A stretch of 64,000 bases of DNA from Methylotenera sp. (lineage in GTDB: Bacteria; Pseudomonadota; Gammaproteobacteria; Burkholderiales; Methylophilaceae): contig JAKFVD010000020.1 of assembly GCA_021732365.1 (NCBI GenBank), positions 1 to 64,000 on the forward strand, given 5' to 3'. The notes under the pieces were generated by a model, which was given only the letters and a program-made list of their open reading frames with translations, searched no databases and was not told the origin of the DNA. This document shows positions 37,809 through 45,513 of this stretch, piece by piece (position 1 is the first letter of the stretch; each line of letters opens with the position of its first letter). A program made the position numbers and the translations under genes.

Positions 37809-38279
37809 ATGACACACTCAAAAAAACTGTTATTAATTACTCTTTCTGCACTAGCCTCACTTTCATCTGTTGCGCACGCTCAGCCTGATTTAAGCACTGG
37901 TGGATACGTTAATGAGCTACAGACTATGGAAATGATGTCGATGTTAGATGCAAATGACAATCATATGGTCTCAAAGGAAGAGTTCAATTCATACTACAAC
38001 AAACTTTTTGACGCTCTTAACAAAAATAAAGATGATTCCCTAGACGAAAATGAATGGATTGGTAATGTAATGGATACTAAAACTAGTCTTGGAACAGGTG
38101 GATACTTTACAGAGCTACGTACGAAGAAAGTAATGTCTGCGATGGATTCCAACGCTAATAATAAGGTAAGTAGAAAGGAATTTTTATCCTTCCATGAAAC
38201 GATTTTTAGTAAAATGGATGCTAAGAGCGAAGGTGAAGTTGATCCACAGAATTGGTTGCGTAGACAGACACACAATTAA
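37809..38279 (+). CDS. Periplasmic EF-hand calcium-binding protein
   Basis: The 156-residue protein has a signal peptide (1-24, ending VAHA) and four EF-hand loops in two pairs: DANDNHMVSKEE, NKNKDDSLDENE, DSNANNKVSRKE and a degenerate DAKSEGEVDPQN. The two halves are an internal duplication, each starting TGGY(V/F)xEL. ATG 37809 has AAAGGA upstream, whereas the longer frame from 37749 would spoil the signal peptide. It probably binds Ca2+ in the periplasm; the process served is unknown. Confidence 0.85.
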   Translation: MTHSKKLLLITLSALASLSSVAHAQPDLSTGGYVNELQTMEMMSMLDANDNHMVSKEEFNSYYNKLFDALNKNKDDSLDENEWIGNVMDTKTSLGTGGYFTELRTKKVMSAMDSNANNKVSRKEFLSFHETIFSKMDAKSEGEVDPQNWLRRQTHN

Positions 38280-38288
38280 TTGTGGAGG

Positions 38289-38312
38289 GGCCGAGACAAA
38301 TTAATCTCGGCC
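38289..38312 (+). terminator. Hairpin after the EF-hand gene
   Basis: The perfect 8-bp stem GGCCGAGA / TCTCGGCC has an 8-base loop and is followed by ATTATT. The T-run is weak, so this may act as a partial terminator between the EF-hand and DedA genes. Confidence 0.55.
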
Positions 38313-38343
38313 ATTATTCCCCATAACTTTTACTTAGTAATAC

Positions 38344-39273
38344 ATGGTCGCTCAAATTATCCAACTTATTCTGGAATACGGTTTACTGATTGTGTTTGCT
38401 TGTGTTTTCATTGAGCAAATTGGTCTACCTATTCCGGCTTATCCGACACTGCTCATTACAGGCGCATTAATAAATCAAGGGAATTTTTCTGCCACTTCAT
38501 TATTATTTACAGCTGTAGTAGCTGCTGTCGTAGCAGATTTTTTTTGGTATTTTTGTGGGCGTAAATATGGCAATAAAGTGATGATTAAGCTCTGCCGAAT
38601 TTCATTATCTCCTGACTCCTGTGTTAGACAAACTGAGAGTATGTATTTACGAATCGGCCCATCTGCGTTGCTTTTTTGTAAGTTTATTCCTGGCTTTGCA
38701 TCAGTATCGAGTGCATTGGCAGGAACATTAGGCACTAAAAGGCTTACATTCCTAATTTTTGATGGATTTGGTTCCGCTATCTGGGCAGGTTCTGCCATCC
38801 TATTAGGCAGTCTTTTTAGTAGCGCGATAGATGAATTATTGAATATTTTAACGCAGATGGGGAAATGGGGTGGGCTAGCAATAATTTTAGGACTCCTAGT
38901 ATTTATTGCTACAAAATGGTTTCAACGTTATCGATTTTTAAAGTCATTAAGAATGGCACAAATTTCAGTTTCTGAACTTTGGCAGATGCTTAATGCAGGG
39001 TTAACTCCAACAATTATTGATGTAAGACCTCTACATTTACAAGATAATGGCGTGATTCCAGGTGCAATCACCATGTCAATTGATAATGTAAATAGTGCAA
39101 TACTTGATAATGCTACCGATGATGAGATTGTTCTTTACTGCGCATGCCCAAATGAGGTTTCTTCAGCTAAGGTTGCAAAAATGCTGATGAAAAAAGGCTA
39201 TAAACGTGTTCGGCCTTTAACTGGAGGAATTGAAGCTTGGATAACAGCTGGGTATCTAACAGTAATTAGCTAA
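38344..39273 (+). CDS. DedA-family membrane protein fused to a rhodanese domain
   Basis: This 309-residue fusion has a DedA/SNARE-associated membrane domain (about 1-195, with EQIGLPIPAYPTLLITGAL and CKFIPGFASVSSALAG) and a C-terminal rhodanese domain (about 205-305). The rhodanese loop is YCACPNEVSSAKVA, with a cysteine at the catalytic position. DedA proteins help lipid-carrier recycling and membrane homeostasis, and rhodaneses transfer sulfane sulfur. The fusion is a known architecture, but its role is not established. Confidence 0.87.
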   Translation: MVAQIIQLILEYGLLIVFACVFIEQIGLPIPAYPTLLITGALINQGNFSATSLLFTAVVAAVVADFFWYFCGRKYGNKVMIKLCRISLSPDSCVRQTESMYLRIGPSALLFCKFIPGFASVSSALAGTLGTKRLTFLIFDGFGSAIWAGSAILLGSLFSSAIDELLNILTQMGKWGGLAIILGLLVFIATKWFQRYRFLKSLRMAQISVSELWQMLNAGLTPTIIDVRPLHLQDNGVIPGAITMSIDNVNSAILDNATDDEIVLYCACPNEVSSAKVAKMLMKKGYKRVRPLTGGIEAWITAGYLTVIS

Positions 39274-39314
39274 GTGTCTACTGTAGCGCAGTGATTACCA
39301 ATGCTACAAAAAAA

Positions 39315-39896
39315 TTAATTTGTCTGGCGCATCCTGAAATTTGAAACCTTATGGCGATTGCCACATATCGCCATGCTACACCACCGTCTTTTATGACCTT
39401 TAGTTCTATCGTAAAACCACAATACGCATTCTGTACTTTCACATTTACGAACCATATCAAAATTCACTTGTGTCAAAATATCCACTGTAGCTTCTGCAAT
39501 TGGTGCTAAAAGCTGGTGGACTGACTTGATTTCACGATGCTTGATCACATCCAGTTTCCCGTCTGTTTCTTGCAATTGAACATAACTGGCACCTTGCTTC
39601 AAAAAAGAATTAATCCCATCTAATTGCAATGGCTTCCCATCCTTACGTGCATAGATCAGACTGCGAATTATTTCGCGTAAATTACGTGCAGTGATGAACA
39701 TCTCATCTTGCTTGTACGTGAGTTCTAGGTCGGTGTCTTTGATGTTATTTTCTATTAACCAATTCAAAACATCCCCATCATTCTGGAAAACATCTACTTC
39801 TTTCCCTCCAACAATCGGAACGGTATTAAGCAGGTCTAGTGCTAGATGCCCACCGACTGAATCTCTGTAATAAATATTTGCGTTGTTTGTTTTCAT
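39315..39896 (-). CDS. CGNR zinc-finger regulator (ABATE-type)
   Basis: The 193-residue protein has an N-terminal ABATE-like domain (GGHLALDLLNTVPIVGG) and the C-terminal zinc finger with CESTECVLWFYDRTKGHKRR and SMAICGNRHKV, which gives the family its name. Members are putative transcription factors linked to stress. It is the last of three minus-strand genes (oxidoreductase, hydrolase, regulator) and may repress its own operon. Confidence 0.88.
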   Translation of the reverse strand: MKTNNANIYYRDSVGGHLALDLLNTVPIVGGKEVDVFQNDGDVLNWLIENNIKDTDLELTYKQDEMFITARNLREIIRSLIYARKDGKPLQLDGINSFLKQGASYVQLQETDGKLDVIKHREIKSVHQLLAPIAEATVDILTQVNFDMVRKCESTECVLWFYDRTKGHKRRWCSMAICGNRHKVSNFRMRQTN

Positions 39897-39915
39897 ATTT
39901 AACTCTGTTTATGCT

Positions 39916-39939
39916 GTGGCTAGCATAATTGCTAGCCAC
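39916..39939. terminator. Strong hairpin between hydrolase and CGNR genes
   Basis: A perfect 10-bp stem, GTGGCTAGCA / TGCTAGCCAC, has a four-base loop. There is no T-run on either side, so it may be an RNA-processing or attenuation element within the operon and not a terminator. Confidence 0.5.
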
Positions 39940-39951
39940 GCTCATATGATT

Positions 39952-40914
39952 CTATTTTAACCGGCGATTCAAGAAATCCAAGATGCGTGTTGCAATGGCA
40001 TCATTGTGAGTTTCAAGCGCAAAGTGTCCTGTGTCATAAAGCTCAACCTCTGCTGTAGGCACATCTTTTTGAAATGCTTTAGCGCCTGCTGGAGTGAAAA
40101 ATGGATCATTTTGTCCCCACACCGCTAATATTGGTACCTGTGTATCTCTAAAGAATTTTTGGAACTGCGGATACAGCGCTACATTACTCGCATAATCTAA
40201 AAATAGATCCAACTGAACTTCTTTATTTTCAGGTCGTGCCATATAGGCTGCGTCCAATGTGTAGGTATCAGGTGAGACCATGGAAACATCTTTCACCCCA
40301 TGGGTATACTGCCAAGCCAAACTTTCAGGTTTAAGAAACTCTCTCAATGCATCTCTATTTGCATCATTAGGTTCATTCCAATATTTTTTAATTGGATCCC
40401 AAGCATCGGCTAGCCCTTCTGTATATGCATTACCATTTTGCGTGATGATTGCTGTTACTCGATCAGGCCTTGCTAGCGCTAGTCTTAAACCTACAGGCGC
40501 GCCATAGTCGAAGATTTGAATCGCATATTTTTTCAAGCCAAGTGCATCGGTAAACCCTACCATCACATCTGCCAAATGTTGGAACTTATAGTCAAAGTTA
40601 GCACGGCTAGGAGATTCTGTCTCGCCAAAGCCTGGTAAGTCTGGTGCGATGACATGATACTTGGTAGCAAGCATTGGAATAAGATTCCGGTACATGAATG
40701 ACGATGTTGGGAAACCATGTAACAAAATAATGGTTGGATTTTTAGGGTTGCCAGCTTCTCTGTAAAAAACTTTGGTGTCTTGCACAGCGACTTTGTGATA
40801 GCTCACATCTGGTTGGCTAAGTAGGGGTTTACCTTGTTCTGCATTCACTGCTGATGCACCTAAACTAACCACAGTAAATAACATGGCTTTCATTAACATT
40901 GCGTTGAGTTTCAT
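39952..40914 (-). CDS. Secreted alpha/beta hydrolase (haloalkane dehalogenase/epoxide hydrolase type)
   Basis: The 320-residue hydrolase has a signal peptide (1-25, ending VNA). The oxyanion motif is LLHGFPTSSFMYRNL, the nucleophile is an aspartate in QIFDYGAPVGLRLAL, the acid is in WGQNDPFFTP and the base is His in DTGHFALETH. An Asp nucleophile followed by YGAP points to haloalkane dehalogenase or epoxide hydrolase chemistry rather than an esterase. The substrate is unknown. It lies between an oxidoreductase and a CGNR regulator. Confidence 0.85.
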   Translation of the reverse strand: MKLNAMLMKAMLFTVVSLGASAVNAEQGKPLLSQPDVSYHKVAVQDTKVFYREAGNPKNPTIILLHGFPTSSFMYRNLIPMLATKYHVIAPDLPGFGETESPSRANFDYKFQHLADVMVGFTDALGLKKYAIQIFDYGAPVGLRLALARPDRVTAIITQNGNAYTEGLADAWDPIKKYWNEPNDANRDALREFLKPESLAWQYTHGVKDVSMVSPDTYTLDAAYMARPENKEVQLDLFLDYASNVALYPQFQKFFRDTQVPILAVWGQNDPFFTPAGAKAFQKDVPTAEVELYDTGHFALETHNDAIATRILDFLNRRLK

Positions 40915-40993
40915 TTTGTTCTCCTAAAATAAATTGATTTGCTGCTATTTAAAATTACTAACTGACACTTCTACTAATCACTACGACTACGTA

Positions 40994-41971
40994 CTAATCG
41001 ATTACAACGACCATTTTTCCATTGGCCTGATTTGATTCCATTACGCGGTGTGCTTCATGAATTTCATCAAATTTGAATACGCGGGATGGGTTGGCTTGAT
41101 ATTTACCTGCTGCAACTAGGTCTACAATTTCTTGCATGGCAACATCGTTCAGTGGGAATTGTGGTTCACCAAAATGGGGGCTGGCGAATAAAGAGAAGTG
41201 CACACCACTTGATATTTGCAACAGTGGATTGAAATTTGGTATTGGAGCTAGGCCACCTAACCAGCCTCCTAAACATACTCTTCCTCCACGTCGTGCCATC
41301 GCCAATGAATCAATCAACGTGCTGTTTCCTACCAAGTCCAGAACAGCATCAATTTGTTTGGATTCCGTAATATATTTAGATAAATCGGGGCGCTCAATTT
41401 CTACCCGTTCTACACCTAAATCTAATAACGTCTGTTTACGGCTTTCACTTCGTGTTGTTGCGATTACACGTACGCCAGCATTGACGGCCATAGTGATAGC
41501 AGCACGCCCTAAAGCAGAAGTGCCGCCTCTAATTACTAATAACTGATCTTTTGAAATTTCTAGATTGCGAAACAAAAAAGTCCAAGCCGTCGCAAAAGAC
41601 TCAGGGATCGCAGCTAATTGATCCCAAGGTAAATCTGTATCTATTTGAATCACATGCGTTGCCAAGGCTCGTGTGTACTCTGCATAGCTACCTGGAATCG
41701 TCCTACCTAACCCACCCATCATTGCAATGACCGTAGCGCCAACCTCAAACTCACCTCCCGGACATGAATCCACTATCCCTACACATTCGATACCTGCGAT
41801 TGGGTCTGATTCTGGCCATTCACCTCGACGCATATGAATTTCCGCATGATTGATACCGAATGCTTTGATTTTAATTACCACATGGCCTTTCAATGGTTCG
41901 GGCTTGGGCACCTCTTTGAAAACCAGACCTTCAATAGGCCCATATTGATCAATCACTATCGCTTTCATCAT
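40994..41971 (-). CDS. MDR-family NAD(P)H quinone/alcohol oxidoreductase
   Basis: The 325-residue protein is a zinc-free medium-chain reductase of the quinone oxidoreductase type. The N-terminal GroES-like part has FGINHAEIHMRRGEWP and AGIECVGIV, and the Rossmann fold has IRGGTSALGRAAITMA. The cysteine ligands of the catalytic and structural zinc sites are missing. It is the first gene of the operon and has a perfect palindrome upstream (42035-42055). Confidence 0.87.
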   Translation of the reverse strand: MMKAIVIDQYGPIEGLVFKEVPKPEPLKGHVVIKIKAFGINHAEIHMRRGEWPESDPIAGIECVGIVDSCPGGEFEVGATVIAMMGGLGRTIPGSYAEYTRALATHVIQIDTDLPWDQLAAIPESFATAWTFLFRNLEISKDQLLVIRGGTSALGRAAITMAVNAGVRVIATTRSESRKQTLLDLGVERVEIERPDLSKYITESKQIDAVLDLVGNSTLIDSLAMARRGGRVCLGGWLGGLAPIPNFNPLLQISSGVHFSLFASPHFGEPQFPLNDVAMQEIVDLVAAGKYQANPSRVFKFDEIHEAHRVMESNQANGKMVVVID

Positions 41972-42034
41972 TCACTCCTAAATTACTTAAGATTTGAGGC
42001 TTTGTCTGTGTAACTGTTAATACTATATTTGAAT

Positions 42035-42055
42035 GGTTACATTAATAATGTAACC
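42035..42055. promoter_or_regulatory. 21-bp palindrome, probable operator
   Basis: GGTTACATTA and TAATGTAACC are exact reverse complements separated by one base. It lies 64 bases upstream of the oxidoreductase start, in AT-rich promoter-like sequence, with further GTTAC / GTAAC half sites nearby (42009-42013 and 42074-42078). A dimeric repressor is expected; the CGNR protein encoded in the same operon is one candidate. Confidence 0.6.
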
Positions 42056-42328
42056 TGTCAACATATATTTATATAGTTACAAGCATTTTTGAACGTTAAG
42101 CTCGTCATTTGGGGTTGAGCAATGTGTTTCTGGAGAAATAGCGATATTAAAAGTCAGGTTGATAGGTGCCTACATGCCACTATTGGTGCGGCATATAACC
42201 GTATGGGGCCAGAGAGGTGTTAATTAACTTAGATGGGAGAGCTTGGAAACGAGACAATTGGTCAATCATTTGCTACTGCTGTCATTTGCAATGACTATAT
42301 GCGCAAACAAATTGATAAAATTAAAAAA

Positions 42329-42347
42329 GGTTAGCTGACGGCTAACC
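42329..42347 (-). terminator. Terminator of the AraC gene at 42373
   Basis: The stem GGTTAGC / GCTAACC has a five-base loop; on the minus strand it is followed by TTTTTT. It lies 26 bases beyond the AraC stop. Confidence 0.75.
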
Positions 42348-42372
42348 CTTTATCTTATTAAGCTGCAGTAAA

Positions 42373-43194
42373 TTAAGAGGATTCCAATTGCTTCAGCCAC
42401 TCACTTGGGGCATAGCCGACTCGTTTGGTAAACACTCTGGCAAGAGCAGCTTGGCTTTGATATCCAACAGCTGCAGCTACACTTTTAATGGGGCGTCCTA
42501 GCTTGAGTAAGTTTTGTGCAACAGACATGCGCCAATCGGTTAAATAATCCAAGGGTGTAATGCCCACTGCCTCTCTAAAATTCACTGCAAAACGTGCCCG
42601 AGACATACCCGAAACATCAGCTAACTCATCTAAGGTCCAAGGATGACTAGGACGCTCATGCATTGCAGTTACGGCATGTTTAAGACGGGAATCGGCCAGC
42701 GCTGCAAAGATGCCATTTTGCAGTTCACCAATTTCAATCACATGTCGCAGAACCTGAATCAAAAAGTACTCTATAAGCCGATCAAGTGCTGCCTGTCGTC
42801 CTATTGTGTCTCCAAAGGCTTCTTTAAATAAGAGATCAAGTGTAGACCCTAAAGGATTCATGTCGTCAATTGGCAGGATGATTACTTCTGGCAGTGAGAG
42901 TGCTAATGGGCTGCCAACTTTTGCACCGAGATCTACATAGGCACATAAAAGTTCGCTCGTACCATTTTCGATAGGGACTAATTCATGTAAACAAGATCGC
43001 GGGAAGAAAAGAACACTAGGCTTATCAATGAGCTGAGGGCGCCCATTGCGAACTGTCATTGAAACTTGGCCAGACCTGAGAATATGGATATGTCCTGCAC
43101 CTTTATCAAAGGTGACCAATTGACATAACTCTCCACTAAAGAAAGATTCTGCAGATAAGGATATTTGGCTTAATAAAGGAGCGAGTTGATCCAT
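42373..43194 (-). CDS. AraC-family regulator with cupin domain
   Basis: This 273-residue transcription factor has a cupin_6-like sensor (AGHIHILRSGQVSMTVRNG, SVLFFPRSCLHELVP) and a C-terminal AraC domain (LDELADVSGMSRARFAVNF, VAAAVGYQSQAALARVF). It is divergent from an AhpD-like gene with a 104-base shared promoter region containing a small palindrome. That is the usual arrangement for a regulator and its target. Confidence 0.9.
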   Translation of the reverse strand: MDQLAPLLSQISLSAESFFSGELCQLVTFDKGAGHIHILRSGQVSMTVRNGRPQLIDKPSVLFFPRSCLHELVPIENGTSELLCAYVDLGAKVGSPLALSLPEVIILPIDDMNPLGSTLDLLFKEAFGDTIGRQAALDRLIEYFLIQVLRHVIEIGELQNGIFAALADSRLKHAVTAMHERPSHPWTLDELADVSGMSRARFAVNFREAVGITPLDYLTDWRMSVAQNLLKLGRPIKSVAAAVGYQSQAALARVFTKRVGYAPSEWLKQLESS

Positions 43195-43219
43195 TTCGAT
43201 ACTCTAAGTTAAACAGACG

Positions 43220-43232
43220 ATACCATTGGTAT
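43220..43232. promoter_or_regulatory. Small palindrome in the AraC/AhpD-like divergent promoter
   Basis: ATACCA-T-TGGTAT is a 13-base palindrome 25 bases upstream of the AraC start. It may be an operator, but AraC proteins usually bind direct repeats, so the partner is uncertain. Confidence 0.35.
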
Positions 43233-43298
43233 TGAATAATATCTCATTATGTCTCCAACGCACAAAGCGTTTTAAATCAAACAATTTAGGAGACTATC

Positions 43299-43832
43299 AT
43301 GGCACGTATTTCAACAATCAAACGCAACGAAGCAGATGCACAATTAGCAATCGTATTTGATGCTGTAAAAGCAAAAATCGGTGTTGTACCTAACCTATTT
43401 GCTACCTTTGCAAATTCCCCGGCAGTATTGAATGGCTACTTGGCGTTCTCAGACGCTTTAACACATGGTCGTTTAAGCGCAGCGCAGCGTGAAACTTTGG
43501 CGTTAGCTATTGGGCAAGCCAATAGCTGCCAGTATTGTTTATCTGCACATACATTATTAGGTAAAGGGGCTGGATTAGATGCTGCAGCAATTAAAGACGC
43601 ACGCCAAGGTAATGCTGCGGATCCAATTACCAATGCATTGGCGAAGTTAGCGGTCAAAATTGTCACACAGCGCGGAGTGTTATCAGATGCTGATATCAAT
43701 GAAGCCAAGGATGCTGGCGTGGATGATGGTTTGATTATTGAAGTAATTGCTAGTGTCGCTTTGAACACTTTAACCAACTATACAAATCACATTGCAGCAA
43801 CTGAAATAGATTTTCCAGTAGTACAACTTTAA
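43299..43832 (+). CDS. AhpD-like carboxymuconolactone decarboxylase-family protein
   Basis: The 177-residue, all-helical protein has the peroxidase-type core ANSCQYCLSAHTLLG, the CxxC-x3-H motif of AhpD-like proteins, which reduce peroxides through the cysteine pair. A strong ribosome site (TTTAGGAG) precedes ATG 43299. It is controlled probably by the divergent AraC gene and followed by a terminator. True lactone decarboxylase activity is unlikely given the CxxC. Confidence 0.88.
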   Translation: MARISTIKRNEADAQLAIVFDAVKAKIGVVPNLFATFANSPAVLNGYLAFSDALTHGRLSAAQRETLALAIGQANSCQYCLSAHTLLGKGAGLDAAAIKDARQGNAADPITNALAKLAVKIVTQRGVLSDADINEAKDAGVDDGLIIEVIASVALNTLTNYTNHIAATEIDFPVVQL

Positions 43833-43839
43833 ATATTAC

Positions 43840-43860
43840 ATGGCCGGCATTGCCGGCCAT
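43840..43860 (+). terminator. Terminator after the AhpD-like gene
   Basis: A perfect 9-bp stem, ATGGCCGGC / GCCGGCCAT, has a three-base loop and is followed by TTGTGTTATT. It starts eight bases after the stop codon. Confidence 0.65.
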
Positions 43861-43881
43861 TTGTGTTATTAGGAAATTAAA

Positions 43882-44655
43882 ATGAAATCGCAATCTATAG
43901 AAATAGTAAATGCTAACAATATTATGTTGGCAGCTCGGTTAGATATGCCTGATGATGGATATAAGGCTACGGCGCTTTTCGCGCATTGCTTTACCTGTGG
44001 GAAAGACATTCTTGCCGCCAGTCGAATTTCAAGACAATTGGTGAATCAAGGTTACGCAGTCCTGCGATTCGATTTCGCGGGTATAGGCGGTAGCGGAGGT
44101 GAATTCGCAGATACAAACTTTTCTTCAAATGTGCAGGACTTAATTGATGCAGCAAGTTGGCTACGTTTAAATTATCGCGCACCCGAACTTATGATTGGCC
44201 ATAGCTTGGGAGGGACTGCAATTTTGGCAGCAGCTTCTGGCGTTCCTGAAGCAAAAGGGTATGTAACCATTGGATCACCCAGTGAACCTAAATTGATTCT
44301 AGAGTTAATTGGTGAGCCTAGCTTGAAGATGATTAAATCTGAGGGTTATGCAGACGTAAATCTTGAGGGGCGTACCTTCAGGATTAAAGAACAATTTTTA
44401 GTAGATATTACAGAAAATACAGTACTGACATCGGTGAGAAAGTTGAATAAACCGTTGCTGATATTGCATGCGCCGGGTGATAAAACAGTGTCTATCGAAC
44501 ATGCGACAATGATATTCCATGCAGCATCTCATCCTAAAAGCTTTATTTCTTTGGACAAGGCAGATCATTTAATTACAAGTAAAGCTGACGCAGATTTTAT
44601 TGCCGATGTAGTAGGTGCATGGAGTATGCACTACATCGACAATCATCGAGCTTGA
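43882..44655 (+). CDS. Alpha/beta hydrolase, half of a hydrolase-OsmC protein
   Basis: The 257-residue hydrolase has FAHCFTCGKDILAASRISR, LRFDFAGIGGSGGEFADTNF, nucleophile GHSLGGTAIL, acid in APGDKTVSIEHA and base in KADHLIT. This exact N-terminal pattern belongs to the bifunctional hydrolase/OsmC family of about 400 residues, in which a peroxide-reducing OsmC domain follows. Here the frame stops after the hydrolase, and no OsmC sequence is seen downstream. It may be a natural single-domain relative or a truncated gene. It follows an AhpD-like peroxidase, giving a peroxide-related context. Confidence 0.83.
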   Translation: MKSQSIEIVNANNIMLAARLDMPDDGYKATALFAHCFTCGKDILAASRISRQLVNQGYAVLRFDFAGIGGSGGEFADTNFSSNVQDLIDAASWLRLNYRAPELMIGHSLGGTAILAAASGVPEAKGYVTIGSPSEPKLILELIGEPSLKMIKSEGYADVNLEGRTFRIKEQFLVDITENTVLTSVRKLNKPLLILHAPGDKTVSIEHATMIFHAASHPKSFISLDKADHLITSKADADFIADVVGAWSMHYIDNHRA

Positions 44656-44779
44656 AAGTAGCAAGTGCGTTTATAGCTAAGAGAATTCATGCTTAGGTAC
44701 GATAGCAGACGGTTATAAATTACTATTATTGTCTGCTTTGGGGATTATCCAGAATTTGAAAATTATTATTTGGACAAAG

Positions 44780-45022
44780 TTATGCAACACCGCCGTAACC
44801 AATTGCATTCAGTATTTTTTTTACTTCAATCATTCCTGTTGATGTCTCTGCAACAGACAGGGGAGTGCCTGATAGACTTATATGAAAAGTATTTAGCCAT
44901 TGGTCTGCTTTTGATTCAGAGCCAAAGGTTTCCACAGCAAGCGTTCGAAGTTGTTTAAATTGGATGGTTGATTCAAACTCTGTCGGCATCACAATAGTCC
45001 ACATTGATGAATTCATTGACAT
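44780..45022 (-). CDS. Xre/MbcA/ParS toxin-binding domain protein (DUF2384-like)
   Basis: The 80-residue product carries the toxin-binding half of Xre-type antitoxins: LAVETFGSESKADQWLNTFH, then SLSGTPLSVAETSTGMIEV and KKILNAIGYGG. There is no HTH in front and no RES toxin gene beside it. It is thus an orphan antitoxin-like protein, a relic, or a regulator. An XRE HTH protein is encoded separately 67 bases upstream on the same strand, so the two might work as a split antitoxin. Confidence 0.65.
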   Translation of the reverse strand: MSMNSSMWTIVMPTEFESTIQFKQLRTLAVETFGSESKADQWLNTFHISLSGTPLSVAETSTGMIEVKKILNAIGYGGVA

Positions 45023-45089
45023 TCATAATTTATGAGTTGGCTTGTCTACATAATCATTGTAACTTAACAAGAAAATTTTCAAATCATTA

Positions 45090-45407
45090 TCAAAAGTAAT
45101 CTTGATCACCACGAACCACACGAACTCGTTCTACATAACTGACCATCATTGAGTGATCTGGTGTAATACATAGTTTGTCTAATATACCAAGTATCGACAT
45201 TGCATTGAGATAATTGCCGGCCAGTACAGAGTGCTCACCTCGCTCAATGCGTTGCAAAGTATTTAAGCTAATATTTGCTCTGTGCGAAAAATCCCTCATG
45301 GTGATTCTACGTAATTTACGTTGCGCTGATATTGCCTTACCCCACATCGATATTTTATCAAGGGCAAAAGGATGGATCGCGGCATTTTCGGGTATTTTCT
45401 TGGGCAT
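45090..45407 (-). CDS. XRE-family helix-turn-helix protein (HipB-like)
   Basis: The 105-residue DNA-binding protein has the HTH ITMRDFSHRANISLNTLQRI followed by ERGEHSVLAGNYLNAM, the pattern of Cro/C1 or HipB proteins. There is no HipA-like kinase or other toxin next to it. It may control the neighbouring DUF2384-like gene. Confidence 0.8.
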   Translation of the reverse strand: MPKKIPENAAIHPFALDKISMWGKAISAQRKLRRITMRDFSHRANISLNTLQRIERGEHSVLAGNYLNAMSILGILDKLCITPDHSMMVSYVERVRVVRGDQDYF

Positions 45408-45513
45408 TTCTTGTACCTATGAAAAGTATTATAAGTAGCTTAATATGCTTTTTATAGGTACGCAACATATTACGAGTCACGCAAAATCAAATAAGCTTCT
45501 TGTTCCTACTGAA

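Larger units (their letters stand above)
41972..42372. other. Intergenic region with palindrome and terminator
   Basis: This 400-base gap holds the operator-like palindrome of the oxidoreductase operon and the terminator of the AraC gene, both listed separately. A 33-codon plus-strand frame (42233-42334, MGELGNETIG start) is present, without a recognisable family or a convincing ribosome site; it may be a relic. Confidence 0.5.

Noticed and set aside
42233..42334. 33-codon plus-strand frame before the AraC terminator
   Set aside because: No recognisable family, no good ribosome site, and it runs into a terminator stem; kept only as a note in the intergenic entry.
44770..44958. Plus-strand 62-codon frame opposite the DUF2384-like gene
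   Set aside because: The minus-strand frame carries a recognisable domain; this one is its shadow.
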